Assembly (NCBI RefSeq): GCF_902381825.1
Contig: NZ_LR698973.1
Location: 3,309,739 to 3,373,738 of the forward strand
Direction of reading: 5' to 3'
DNA: 64,000 nucleotides
From: Pseudocoprococcus catus
GTDB lineage: Bacteria > Bacillota > Clostridia > Lachnospirales > Lachnospiraceae
Program-made: the position numbers and the translations under genes
Notes under the pieces: generated by a model
The model's database searches: none
Seen by the model: the letters and a program-made list of their open reading frames with translations, nothing else
What the model was told of the DNA's origin: nothing
In this document: one piece after another, positions 44,533 through 53,860 of the stretch
How the letters are laid out: the number at the start of each line of letters is the position of its first letter
How positions within the stretch are numbered: position 1 is the first letter of the stretch

Positions 44533-47385
44533 ATGAGTAAAACAGTATTAGGTATTCTTGCACATGTGGATGCGGGAAAGACAACGTTATCTGAGAGCAT
44601 TCTTTATCTGACAGGCAGTATCAGAAAGCTGGGCAGAGTAGATAACAAAGATGCTTTTCTGGATACTTACAGCCTGGAGAGGGAGAGAGGCATCACTATT
44701 TTCTCAAAGCAGGCCGAAATTGAGATGCGGGGAAGATCGTATACACTGCTTGACACACCGGGACATGTGGATTTTTCGGCAGAGATGGAGCGAACGCTTC
44801 AGGTGCTTGACTATGCGGTGCTGGTGATCAGCGGTGCAGACGGTGTTCAGGGACATACACAGACACTGTGGCGTCTTCTGGCACGGTATGAGGTGCCTAC
44901 ATTTATTTTTGTGAATAAAATGGACCAGAATGGGACAGACAGAAGGGCTTTGATGGAGGAGATCAGACAGCGCCTGGGGGACAGTTGCATTGATTTTTCC
45001 GAAGAAGCAGATGCACGCAATGAGAATCTGGCGATGTGCGATGAGAAGGTGCTGGAAACTTATCTGGAAAAGGGAACTGTGACGGATGAACAGGTGTGCA
45101 GAATGGTCACCGGGAGAAAGGTTTTTCCGTGCTTCTTCGGTTCAGCCCTGAAATTGACAGGGGTGCAGGAGTTGTTGGACGGCATTGCAAAATGGACAGA
45201 AGAGAAACAGTATCCGGAGACATTCGGGGCCAGAGTATTTAAAATCGCAAGGGATGCCCAGGGCGGACGCCTGACTTATATGAAGATTACCGGTGGCAGC
45301 CTGAAGGTCAAGGCACAGCTCCGGGGCCATATACGGAGAAGACAGGAAGCCGGGGGTGAGGCAGAGGATACATTATCCGGGAAAGATGCTTCGGCAGGTG
45401 AATGGGAAGAAAAGGTTAATCAGATCCGTATATATAATGGAACAAAGTTTGAGACAGTTGATGCAGTTTCAGCAGGTACGGTTTGTGCAGTGACAGGGCT
45501 TACACAGACACAGGCCGGAGACGGACTGGGAGCGGAGGCTGAGCAGGTAGTGCCCCTTTTGGAACCTGTACTGACTTACAGGGTTGAACTGCCGGAGGGC
45601 AGTGATCTGCACAAGGTACTGCATCAATTGCGTCAGTTGGAAGAAGAAGAGCCGGAACTGCATATTGTCTGGGATGATATTTCAGGACAGGTGCTTGTGC
45701 AGCTGATGGGTGAGATCCAGACAGAAATATTGCAGCAGATGATCCATGAGCGGTTTGGACTGGAAGTAAAATTTGGTACAGGACAGATTGTGTATAAGGA
45801 AACGATTGCAGCACCGGTGGAAGGTGTGGGTCACTTTGAACCTCTCAGACACTATGCGGAAGTCCACCTTTTAATGGAACCTTTGGAGGCCGGCAGCGGA
45901 CTTGTCTTCGATACTGTCTGCAGCGAGAATATGTTGGATCGCAACTGGCAGCGTCTGATCCTGACACATCTGGAGGAAAAGGTTCACAGAGGCGTATTGA
46001 CGGGAGCGCCGATCACGGATATGCGCATCACATTGATTGCGGGAAGAGCACATCAGAAGCATACCGAAGGCGGGGATTTCAGGCAGGCGACTTACAGAGC
46101 GGTGCGCCAGGGACTGCAGAAAGCAGAAAGTGTTCTGCTGGAACCTTATTACCGCTTCAGGCTGGAATTGCCGCAGCGTCTGGTAGGACATGCCATGACA
46201 GATATTGAGAAGATGAGTGGCAGGTTTGAACTTGGAGAAAATGAGGGCGAAACAGCCGTATTAACAGGAATGGCACCCGTTTCAGAAATGCGTGAATATC
46301 AGAAGGATGTGGCTGCCTATACCGGAGGCACAGGACGATTGTTCTGTACAATGGCGGGCTATTATCCTTGCCATAATACGGAAGAAGTACTGGTGGCATC
46401 AGCCTATGATCCAGAGCGGGATCTGGCAAATCCGACGGGGTCTGTGTTCTGTGCCCATGGTGCAGGATTTGTAGTGCCATGGTATGAAGTGGAAGATTAT
46501 ATGCATCTGGAAGGCGCCGGACTGGATGGAGAGACGGCAGGTGCTGAGGATGAGGATACGGTGGTGACAGCAAAAGCGAAGGCTGCCAGAAGCCGAAACA
46601 TTGCACCGTCTCTGGCGGATGATAAAGAACTGGAAGCTATTTTTGTCAGAACATATGGTGAAATTAAGCGACGAAAGCCACAGAAAGAACGTACATTCAG
46701 AGGAGCGGATACAAGTTATTCAGAAGTATCAGGCTCTTCAGGGAAAATGACAGGTGGGTTGAGTGATTCATCCGGTAAAGGCAGCTGGCGAGGCGAAAAG
46801 AAGCAGCAGGAGAACAGACGGCAGGCGACCGCACAGGAAAGCTATCTGCTTGTGGACGGTTATAATATCATTTTTGCCTGGGAAGATCTGCATGAATTGT
46901 CGGAACATAGTATGGACGCTGCACGCAACAAGTTGATGGAGACATTGTCCAACTATCAGGGCTATACAAGCCAGAGGGTGATTCTTGTTTTTGATGCCTA
47001 TAAAGTGGAGGGATTTCCGGGTGAAGTGACAAAGTGGCATAATATTGATGTCGTTTTTACAAAGGAGGCAGAGACGGCAGATCAGTATATCGAAAAGACG
47101 GCCCATGCCATCGGAAGAAAGTATAAAGTAACCGTGGCAACATCAGATGGCCTTGAGCAGGTGATTATCCGAAGTCAGGGGTGCCTTTTGATGTCAGCCA
47201 GAGAATTGCGGCAGGAAATCGAGAGGATAAAAGTCGAAATCCGCCGTGAGCATCTGGAGAAGAATCAGGAGAGAGGCAATTATCTGCTGAATTATCTTCC
47301 GGAAGAAGAGGCCGGGCGGATGGAAGCCATCCGTCAGGGCCTGATATCAGCAGATGAAGCGGATGCGGACAAAAGGCGCCGCTGA
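44533..47385 (+). CDS. TetM/EF-G-like GTPase fused to Rae1/YacP-like NYN ribonuclease
   Basis: A 950-residue fusion. The first 660 residues are a complete TetM/EF-G-like translational GTPase: G1 AHVDAGKTT (10-18), G2 RERGITI (50-56), G3 DTPGH (74-78), G4 NKMD (128-131), G5 SAL (204-206), then domains II-V. The loop matching TetM's tetracycline-displacing tip reads HQKHTEGGDF (507-516) instead of the TetM-type sequence. After a linker with a DKELEAIFVRTYGEIKRR motif (about 697-714) comes a full Rae1/YacP-like NYN domain (about 771-930), with acidic residues D775, D821, D850, E854 and D872. Rae1 of Bacillus cuts mRNA in the ribosomal A site; the fusion suggests GTPase-delivered A-site cleavage. 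That role is inferred. Confidence 0.92.
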   Translation: MSKTVLGILAHVDAGKTTLSESILYLTGSIRKLGRVDNKDAFLDTYSLERERGITIFSKQAEIEMRGRSYTLLDTPGHVDFSAEMERTLQVLDYAVLVISGADGVQGHTQTLWRLLARYEVPTFIFVNKMDQNGTDRRALMEEIRQRLGDSCIDFSEEADARNENLAMCDEKVLETYLEKGTVTDEQVCRMVTGRKVFPCFFGSALKLTGVQELLDGIAKWTEEKQYPETFGARVFKIARDAQGGRLTYMKITGGSLKVKAQLRGHIRRRQEAGGEAEDTLSGKDASAGEWEEKVNQIRIYNGTKFETVDAVSAGTVCAVTGLTQTQAGDGLGAEAEQVVPLLEPVLTYRVELPEGSDLHKVLHQLRQLEEEEPELHIVWDDISGQVLVQLMGEIQTEILQQMIHERFGLEVKFGTGQIVYKETIAAPVEGVGHFEPLRHYAEVHLLMEPLEAGSGLVFDTVCSENMLDRNWQRLILTHLEEKVHRGVLTGAPITDMRITLIAGRAHQKHTEGGDFRQATYRAVRQGLQKAESVLLEPYYRFRLELPQRLVGHAMTDIEKMSGRFELGENEGETAVLTGMAPVSEMREYQKDVAAYTGGTGRLFCTMAGYYPCHNTEEVLVASAYDPERDLANPTGSVFCAHGAGFVVPWYEVEDYMHLEGAGLDGETAGAEDEDTVVTAKAKAARSRNIAPSLADDKELEAIFVRTYGEIKRRKPQKERTFRGADTSYSEVSGSSGKMTGGLSDSSGKGSWRGEKKQQENRRQATAQESYLLVDGYNIIFAWEDLHELSEHSMDAARNKLMETLSNYQGYTSQRVILVFDAYKVEGFPGEVTKWHNIDVVFTKEAETADQYIEKTAHAIGRKYKVTVATSDGLEQVIIRSQGCLLMSARELRQEIERIKVEIRREHLEKNQERGNYLLNYLPEEEAGRMEAIRQGLISADEADADKRRR

Positions 47386-48707
47386 TAAATAAGATACCAT
47401 GAGACAAGAACGATTCCTTTCAGTATGCTGGAGATACTGATGCTCCACCAGATGCCTGAAAGGCCAAGGGGGGTTTTTGTCAGAATAAGAAGTAAAGGAA
47501 TACGCATACATGTCAGCAGGATGCTTTCGCTGGAAGGTGGCAAGGTGTTGCCCAGACCTCCGAAGGCACCTGCTGTTGTAATTTCGGCACACATAAAAAG
47601 CTGTGAAAAACCCATGATGCGCAGATAGTCGATACCGATCGGCAAAACAGCATCATCGTTCAGGAAAATTCTGAAAATCGGTCCCGGGAGGAAAACAAGA
47701 AGTAATGTGCAGAGACTTCCCCAGACAAGAACAATTTTCATGATGGAACGATAACCGGCTTTGACACGATCCAGCTGTCCGGCACCATAGTTCTGTGAGA
47801 TAAAGGCATTGATAGCGGCCATAAAACCGTCGGCAGCCATCCAGGACAGGGATTCAACCTGAGTGCCGACTTTCTGCGCAGCTACAGCGCCGTCCCCGTA
47901 AACGGCGACAAAGCGGGCAATCAGCATGGAACAGCATGAAAATAGCATATCCTGCAGAGAAAGTGGAAGGCCGATGCGTATAATCTGTGTATAATACTGA
48001 AATGGCCTTGGTTCCGCCAGTTTCAGCCCACGGTAAAGGGGGTGTCGTTTCCTGATGGCAAAGATAAACAGGATAAAGACAAACATCTGGGCAAAAACGG
48101 TAGCAACAGCGGCACCGGCCACGCCCAGAGCCGGGAAAGGGCCAATGCCGAAGATCAGCAGCGGGTCCGCGATGACATTGCTGACAAGACCGCATGTATT
48201 CATGATAAACGGTGTCCGGCTGTCCCCATAGACATTGAAAGATGACGTGAAAATCTGGTTCATAAAGGTAAATATAACCAGGCCGCAGGTAATGCGGAGA
48301 TACAATACAGCATCATGGATGACTGCCGGACTGCTCAGATGAAAAAAGCCGATCAGTGAGTGCGCCAGAATATTTATACCAATGCCGAAAAACAGGGCAA
48401 ATACGATGCCAAGCTTCAGGGCAGCGCCGAGATAGCGGCGTGCATCATCGTCGTCACCGGCGCCGAGGCAGTGACCAATCTTCACCTGACCGCCCATCTT
48501 GGCCATCATGACCAGTCCATTGGAAAACCAGGTAAACATACCGGCTACGCCGACACCGGCCACTGCGCCGCTGCCAAGACGGCCAATCCAGATCATGTCG
48601 ATGAAATTGTAGGCCATCTGTATAAAATAAGTCATGACAATGGGCACTGCTAAAATGCAGAGTGAGCGCATGATTTTGCCATGGAGTAAATCAATTGTTT
48701 TGGTCAT
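47334..48707 (-). CDS. MATE family efflux transporter
   Basis: A 457-residue membrane transporter with twelve predicted helices of the MATE (multidrug and toxin extrusion) fold. The N terminus (LHGKIMRSLCILAVPIVMTYFIQMAYNFIDMIWIGRLG) and NVIADPLLIFGIG are typical. It would export cationic or other small molecules using a Na+ or H+ gradient. Its last 52 bases overlap the end of the GTPase-Rae1 gene on the other strand. A TAGGAGGA ribosome binding site precedes the start. Confidence 0.92.
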   Translation of the reverse strand: MTKTIDLLHGKIMRSLCILAVPIVMTYFIQMAYNFIDMIWIGRLGSGAVAGVGVAGMFTWFSNGLVMMAKMGGQVKIGHCLGAGDDDDARRYLGAALKLGIVFALFFGIGINILAHSLIGFFHLSSPAVIHDAVLYLRITCGLVIFTFMNQIFTSSFNVYGDSRTPFIMNTCGLVSNVIADPLLIFGIGPFPALGVAGAAVATVFAQMFVFILFIFAIRKRHPLYRGLKLAEPRPFQYYTQIIRIGLPLSLQDMLFSCCSMLIARFVAVYGDGAVAAQKVGTQVESLSWMAADGFMAAINAFISQNYGAGQLDRVKAGYRSIMKIVLVWGSLCTLLLVFLPGPIFRIFLNDDAVLPIGIDYLRIMGFSQLFMCAEITTAGAFGGLGNTLPPSSESILLTCMRIPLLLILTKTPLGLSGIWWSISISSILKGIVLVSWYLIYQRRLLSASASSADIRP

Positions 48708-48922
48708 AAATCCTCCTAGATTTCGAATCTGTCAGCAGGATGGCAGATATTGTAGTTTGTCGTAAGTTTAGAGAATAGAAAGGGATATATTTTAAACATT
48801 ATCAGTGATTCTCTTAAATCTTAGTCGCCAAATACTATGGTAACATATTTGGAAATTTGTGTAAACTGAGAAAAAGCAAGTATAAAAATTGCTCATGGCA
48901 GAAAATTCAGTCAAAGGGCCGC

Positions 48923-48951
48923 TTTACAAGGCAAGGCTGGCGATGTATAAT
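48923..48951 (+). promoter_or_regulatory. Promoter of ddl-murF
   Basis: TTTACA (48923-48928), a 17-base spacer and TATAAT (48946-48951). It gives a leader of about 145 bases before ATG 49105. Apart from this, the 48708-49104 gap holds AT-rich DNA with no recognisable gene or RNA element. Confidence 0.75.
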
Positions 48952-49104
48952 GTGCAAGAGGCTAACTTAGTGATTAAATGCAAAAAAAATAAATGGATTT
49001 TAATAATAATATTGTTGTGATGTACCAGGCAGATGCAAATTTCTCATTTCTCTGAAATATTGAAGAAATTTGCTCATGCCGGTAGATTCAGAAAGGAATT
49101 TAAA

Positions 49105-50136
49105 ATGAAAATCGTAGTTTTAGCAGGTGGAATCAGTACGGAACGAGATGTTTCTCTTGTATCGGGAATGGGTATTTATAAAGCATTAAAGAGCAAAGGT
49201 CATCAGGTCATGCTTTTGGATGTATTTCTGGGTTATGCGAATGAGGACTGGAAGAATGTGTTTGAAAAGGATGTAGACTGGACAGCTTCAGTAGGCGCTA
49301 TTAAGGATCAGAATCCGGATATTGATGCAGTGAAGGCACTTCGTCCGGATTGGAAGAAGAATTTCTTCGGCCCACATGTCATTGACATCTGTCAGCAGGC
49401 GGATGTTGTCTTTATGGCACTGCATGGTGAGAATGGCGAGAACGGAAAGATTCAGGCATGTTTTGATCTGAATGGTATCCGTTATACTGGCACGGATTAT
49501 GTAAGTTCAGCAATCTGCATGAATAAAGCTATTTCTAAAGATTTGTTTGCAGCAGGCGGTGTGCCGACACCCGTTGGCATTCGATTGAAGAAAGGGGAAA
49601 CACCGGATGTAAAGGTGCCCTATCCTTGTGTTGTGAAGGCTTGCTGCGGCGGTTCCAGTGTCGGTGTTGTTATGGCGAATAATGATGAAGAATATGCGGC
49701 AGCACTTGAAGAAGCGTTTAAATACGATGAAGAAGTCGTTATTGAACAGTATATCAAGGGTCGTGAATTTTCTGTAGGTGTTGTAGATGGTAAAGCGTAT
49801 CCGATCATTGAGATTGCACCGATCCATGGCTTCTATGATTATAAGAATAAGTATCAGGCGGGATCGACGATTGAAACATGTCCGGCAGAACTCAGTGAAG
49901 AGAAGACACTGGCCATGCAGGCGGCAGCAGAGCAGGCTTTCAAGGTACTGCGTCTGAAGAATTATGCACGTATGGATTTTATGATGGATGAAAAGGAAGA
50001 TTTTTACTGTCTGGAAGCCAATACACTGCCGGGTATGACACCAACGTCACTGCTGCCTCAGGAGGCAAAAGTGCTGGGCATTGAATATGCGGATCTTTGC
50101 CAGTTATTGATTGATATTTCCATGAGAGATGAATAG
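49105..50136 (+). CDS. ddl: D-alanine-D-alanine ligase
   Basis: A 343-residue ATP-grasp ligase making D-Ala-D-Ala for peptidoglycan. KIVVLAGGISTERDVSLVSG is the N-terminal signature, HGENGENGKIQ and CCGGSSVGV are ATP-grasp motifs, and FYDYKNKY carries the active-site Tyr of true D-Ala ligases rather than of D-Ala-D-Lac ligases. ATG 49105 has AAAGGA seven bases upstream, and the frame is open for 24 more codons. murF follows directly. Confidence 0.95.
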   Translation: MKIVVLAGGISTERDVSLVSGMGIYKALKSKGHQVMLLDVFLGYANEDWKNVFEKDVDWTASVGAIKDQNPDIDAVKALRPDWKKNFFGPHVIDICQQADVVFMALHGENGENGKIQACFDLNGIRYTGTDYVSSAICMNKAISKDLFAAGGVPTPVGIRLKKGETPDVKVPYPCVVKACCGGSSVGVVMANNDEEYAAALEEAFKYDEEVVIEQYIKGREFSVGVVDGKAYPIIEIAPIHGFYDYKNKYQAGSTIETCPAELSEEKTLAMQAAAEQAFKVLRLKNYARMDFMMDEKEDFYCLEANTLPGMTPTSLLPQEAKVLGIEYADLCQLLIDISMRDE

Positions 50137-50159
50137 CAGGAAGGAAACGGTATAAATTG

Positions 50160-51530
50160 ATGAAAAATATGACTTTAGAGAATATTGCAGCTGCATGCGG
50201 CGGCCAGATTTATTATATGCGCGAAGATCTGGCACAGGAAACGGCAAAAGGTGTTGTTATCGATTCAAGGCAGATTGAACCGGGCTATATTTTTGTGGCA
50301 ACAAAAGGTGAACGCGTGGATGGCCATCGTTTTATTCCCGACGTATTTGCAAAGGGTGCGCTGGCAGTTATCTGTGAAGTATTGCCGGAAGAGGACCTGG
50401 GACCGTGTATCCTTGTGGAAGACAGTTTTATGGCTCTGAAGCAGGCTGCAGCTTTTTATCGTCAGCAGCTGAATATCCGGGTGGTGGGTATCACCGGCAG
50501 TGTGGGTAAGACCAGTACAAAAGAATTCATTGCAGCCGTTCTTGTTGAGAAGTATAAAGTACATAAAACAGCCGGCAACTATAATAATGAAGTCGGTCTG
50601 CCGCTGACGATTTTCGGGATTCAGGATGATGACCAGATTGCGGTTCTTGAGATGGGAATCAATACATTTGGTGAAATGCATCGTCTCAGTGAAGTGGCCA
50701 GACCGGATATCTGTGTGATGACGAATATCGGGCAGTGTCATCTGGAAAATCTTATTGACAGAGATGGCATTCTTCGGGCAAAATCTGAGATTTTTGACTT
50801 CATGAATCCGGAAGGAACAGTTATTGTCAATGGTGATGATGATAAGCTGGCAACAATTCATGACGTTTACGGCAAAGCACCGATAACTTTTGGTATGAAC
50901 AAAGATAATGCCATCTGGGCAGATCATATTGAGAATCGTGGATTGCTGGGAAGCCGTGCGGATATTCATATGGGGGATGTGCTAGTGCATGCCAATATCC
51001 CTCTGCCGGGTGAGCATATGATCTACAATGCTATGGCAGCAGCGGCAGTGGGAGTTCAGTTTGATATGACGAAGGAAGAAATCACGGCGGGCATCAGCCA
51101 TGTTGAGGCTGTCGCAGGGCGCAGTCATCTGATTGAGGCCGGAGATAAAGTTGTCATTGATGACTGTTATAATGCAAATCCGGTATCCATGAAAGCAGCG
51201 ATCGATCTGCTTGCGACGGCACCGGGACGCAAGGTGGCTATTCTCGGTGATATGTTTGAGCTTGGAGAGAATGAGAGGGCCATGCATCGTGAAGTCGGAC
51301 AGTATGCGGCCGAGAAGGGCATTGATCTGATTCTCTGTGTGGGTGGACTTTCCTCCGAGATGTATGAGGGGGCTGCTGAAAAAGGCGGAGAGGCCAGACA
51401 TTTCGAGATAAGAGAAGCTCTTGAAGCGGTTCTTCAGGATCTTCTTCAGCCGGGTGATACTGTCCTTGTAAAGGCTTCTCACAGTATGGCTTTTGAAAAT
51501 ATTGTGCAAAATATACAGGAGAACGAATAA
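50160..51530 (+). CDS. murF: UDP-N-acetylmuramoyl-tripeptide-D-alanyl-D-alanine ligase
   Basis: A 456-residue Mur ligase adding the D-Ala-D-Ala made by Ddl to the UDP-MurNAc-tripeptide. The P-loop GITGSVGKTS is at about 110-119. NYNNEVGLPLTIF, EMGINTFGEM and DDCYNANPVSMKAAI are characteristic MurF motifs. AGGAAGGAAACGG lies upstream; TTG 50157 is an alternative start. It forms a two-gene operon with ddl, both acting on the same dipeptide. Confidence 0.96.
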   Translation: MKNMTLENIAAACGGQIYYMREDLAQETAKGVVIDSRQIEPGYIFVATKGERVDGHRFIPDVFAKGALAVICEVLPEEDLGPCILVEDSFMALKQAAAFYRQQLNIRVVGITGSVGKTSTKEFIAAVLVEKYKVHKTAGNYNNEVGLPLTIFGIQDDDQIAVLEMGINTFGEMHRLSEVARPDICVMTNIGQCHLENLIDRDGILRAKSEIFDFMNPEGTVIVNGDDDKLATIHDVYGKAPITFGMNKDNAIWADHIENRGLLGSRADIHMGDVLVHANIPLPGEHMIYNAMAAAAVGVQFDMTKEEITAGISHVEAVAGRSHLIEAGDKVVIDDCYNANPVSMKAAIDLLATAPGRKVAILGDMFELGENERAMHREVGQYAAEKGIDLILCVGGLSSEMYEGAAEKGGEARHFEIREALEAVLQDLLQPGDTVLVKASHSMAFENIVQNIQENE

Positions 51531-51681
51531 ATTTTGTTGGAAGTGTTCATAGTAAGCCTGAGAAATAGTTTGCATGTTTGTTAATTTTTTAATTATTGCG
51601 GAATGCATTGCAATCTGCCAAAAAAGTGATAAATTATATATGTGAGATTGTCAAAAGACAAATTTAGGAGGAATATATATC

Positions 51682-52680
51682 ATGAGCAAGAATATGCAGG
51701 GTTTCGGTATGATGATTCAGAAACTGAAAGCATCACCGAAGAGAATCGTTTTTACAGAAGGTACAGATGAAAGAATTCTTGAAGCAGCATCCCGTCTGCT
51801 GGCATCCAACTTCCTTACACCTATCCTTGTAGGTAAAGAAGATGAAGTTCAGACAGCAGCAGAAGAATATGGTTACAATATCAGAGGTGCTCAGATCATC
51901 GATCCTGAGAACTTCGACAGAATGGATGAGATGATCGCTATGTTCTGTGAACTTCGTAAGAGCAAGAACATTCAGCCGGATGAAGCACGCAAGATCTTAT
52001 CCGCAGGCAACTACTTCGGTACAATGCTTGTTAAGATGGGTGTTGCAGATGCACTTCTTGGTGGCGCTACATACTCAACAGCAGATACAGTTCGTCCAGC
52101 CCTTCAGCTGATCAAGACAAAACCAGGCAGCAAGATCGTATCTTCATGCTTCATCATGGTTCGTCCATCTGCTACAGGTGAGAACGAAGTATTGTCTATG
52201 GGTGACTGTGCGATCAATATCAAGCCAACAGCAGAAGAACTGGTAGAAATCGCTATCGAATCTGCTGAATGCGGCCGTATTTTCGGTATCGATCCAAAGG
52301 TTGCTTTCCTTAGCTACTCAACACTGGGTTCAGGTAAAGGTGAAGATGTTGACAAGATGCGTACAGCAGCTGCTATGACGAAAGAAAAAGCGCCTGACCT
52401 TCCAATCGCAGGTGAATTACAGTTTGATGCTGCCGTTTCTCCACGTGTCGCTCGTACAAAATGCCCAGGCAACCCGGTTGCTGGTCATGCGAACGTATTT
52501 GTATTCCCTGACATCAACGCTGGTAACATCGGTTACAAGATTGCTCAGCGTCTTGGTAACTTCGATGCATACGGTCCAATCCTGTTAGGTCTGAATGCAC
52601 CAATCAACGACCTGTCTCGTGGATGCAACGCAGAAGAAGTTTACTCCATGGCTATCATTACAGCAGCATTAGCTGAATAA
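51682..52680 (+). CDS. pta: Phosphate acetyltransferase
   Basis: A 332-residue short-form phosphotransacetylase interconverting acetyl-CoA and acetyl phosphate. IVFTEGTDERILEAASRLL starts the family signature, GGATYSTADTVRPALQLI binds CoA, and CPGNPVAGHANVFVFPDINAGNIGYKIAQR is the C-terminal signature. It works with acetate kinase in ATP-yielding fermentation, but no ackA lies next to it here. AGGAGGAA precedes the ATG; a strong terminator follows. Codon choice suggests high expression. Confidence 0.96.
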   Translation: MSKNMQGFGMMIQKLKASPKRIVFTEGTDERILEAASRLLASNFLTPILVGKEDEVQTAAEEYGYNIRGAQIIDPENFDRMDEMIAMFCELRKSKNIQPDEARKILSAGNYFGTMLVKMGVADALLGGATYSTADTVRPALQLIKTKPGSKIVSSCFIMVRPSATGENEVLSMGDCAINIKPTAEELVEIAIESAECGRIFGIDPKVAFLSYSTLGSGKGEDVDKMRTAAAMTKEKAPDLPIAGELQFDAAVSPRVARTKCPGNPVAGHANVFVFPDINAGNIGYKIAQRLGNFDAYGPILLGLNAPINDLSRGCNAEEVYSMAIITAALAE

Positions 52681-52712
52681 TTGTAAGCGTGAGAACAGAA
52701 TAGAATGACAGA

Positions 52713-52748
52713 AGAGAGGATATCCCATACGGACATCCTCTCTTTTTC
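52713..52748 (+). terminator. Terminator of pta
   Basis: AGAGAGGAT and TCC pair with GGA and ATCCTCTCT, with one mismatch, followed by five T residues. Confidence 0.9.
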
Positions 52749-52866
52749 TTTTGTAAACAGGATTCCTCTTTAATATAATTTGAGTTTGACTGTTTACATT
52801 TTATATTTAATTTCATCATTTGCATTTTGTGTTCATTTCAATCGCTTAAGTAAAGGAAAAAATCAG

Positions 52867-52895
52867 TTGAAAAAAAGGAATATTCCTCATATAAT
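52867..52895 (+). promoter_or_regulatory. Promoter of the alarmone synthetase gene
   Basis: TTGAAA (52867-52872), a 17-base spacer and a perfect TATAAT (52890-52895). It gives a leader of about 140 bases holding the hairpin at 52941-52979. Confidence 0.78.
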
Positions 52896-52940
52896 ATATG
52901 TATAAGTCGCATGATATTGTTACTGGGAATCAACATACAT

Positions 52941-52979
52941 TCGGAGAGGAAGATGAATAACTGCTTCTCTCCGAATTTT
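52941..52979 (+). terminator. Leader hairpin with short T-run, possible attenuator
   Basis: TTCGGAGA-GGAAG pairs with CTTC-TCTCCGAA, with one bulged base, followed by TTTT. It sits between the promoter and the alarmone synthetase start, so it may attenuate or define a short RNA. Confidence 0.6.
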
Positions 52980-53042
52980 CATGTGGGAAATGTTTGGATG
53001 TTATGATAATGGGGAATTAATAAAGAATAGGAGATAAGGGGT

Positions 53043-53759
53043 ATGGATGAGAATACAGTCGCAGTGGGGAAAGATATTGATCTGGAGACGGTCATTTTGC
53101 AAAATGTGGATTTAGTGGAGAACATCGGTGCTTTCAAAGAAGTGGCAGAGCAGTTTCAGCAGCTGATGATGATGTACAGTTGTGCCATCAGGGAGGTGCG
53201 GACGAAGTTAGAGGTGCTCAATGATGAGTTTCAGGTGCAGCGCAGTCATAATCCTATTTCTTATATTAAGTATCGTGTGAAGAAACCGGGAAGCATTTTG
53301 GAGAAGCTGAAACGAAGAGGCTATCCGGTGACGCTGCAGTCTGTGGAGGAGAATCTTCATGATGTGGCCGGTATCCGTGTCATCTGCAGCTATGTGCAGG
53401 ATATTTATATGGTGGCGGATATGCTGACTTCCCAGAATGATATTACATTATTGGAAGTGAAGGATTATATTGCTAATCCGAAGCCAAATGGTTACAGAAG
53501 TTTACATCTGGTTGTACAGATTCCGGTATTTTTTTCTGATGGATGCAAGCTGTTGAAGGTAGAAGTTCAGATCAGGACAATAGCCATGGATTTTTGGGCC
53601 AGTCTGGAACATCAGCTGAAATACAAGACGGAAGGAGATGTGCCGGATAGTATTGCAGCGGAATTGAAGGATTGTTCGGATGTGATCGCCAATACGGATC
53701 AGAGAATGCAGAATATATACAATACATTAAAGAAGGATCGTCCGGAGAAAGAAAATTAG
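53043..53759 (+). CDS. Small alarmone synthetase, RelQ/YjbM type
   Basis: A 238-residue single-domain (p)ppGpp synthetase with no hydrolase, TGS or ACT domain. NPISYIKYRVKKPGSILEKLKRRG, DVAGIRVIC, DYIANPKPNGYRSLHLVV and EVQIRTIAMDFWASLEHQLKYK are the synthetase motifs, including the catalytic pyrophosphotransfer region. It should raise (p)ppGpp under stress independent of the ribosome. The leader contains a hairpin that could control it. A terminator follows the gene. Confidence 0.93.
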   Translation: MDENTVAVGKDIDLETVILQNVDLVENIGAFKEVAEQFQQLMMMYSCAIREVRTKLEVLNDEFQVQRSHNPISYIKYRVKKPGSILEKLKRRGYPVTLQSVEENLHDVAGIRVICSYVQDIYMVADMLTSQNDITLLEVKDYIANPKPNGYRSLHLVVQIPVFFSDGCKLLKVEVQIRTIAMDFWASLEHQLKYKTEGDVPDSIAAELKDCSDVIANTDQRMQNIYNTLKKDRPEKEN

Positions 53760-53780
53760 TATAGTGTTACATATTGTAAT

Positions 53781-53826
53781 GCGGGGTATCTGCGGTGAGA
53801 ATGCGCAGATACCCCGATGCTTTTTG
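53781..53826 (+). terminator. Terminator of the alarmone synthetase gene
   Basis: GGGGTATCTGCG and CGCAGATACCCC form a perfect 12-bp stem with a nine-base loop; a T-run follows at 53820-53825. Confidence 0.88.
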
Positions 53827-53860
53827 GATAAATAATGCTAAGAAATGGTAAAAATGTCAG

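Noticed and set aside
44533..47385. Calling the GTPase a tetracycline-resistance gene
   Set aside because: The decoding-site loop differs from TetM and a nuclease domain is fused to the C terminus, so resistance cannot be claimed from sequence.
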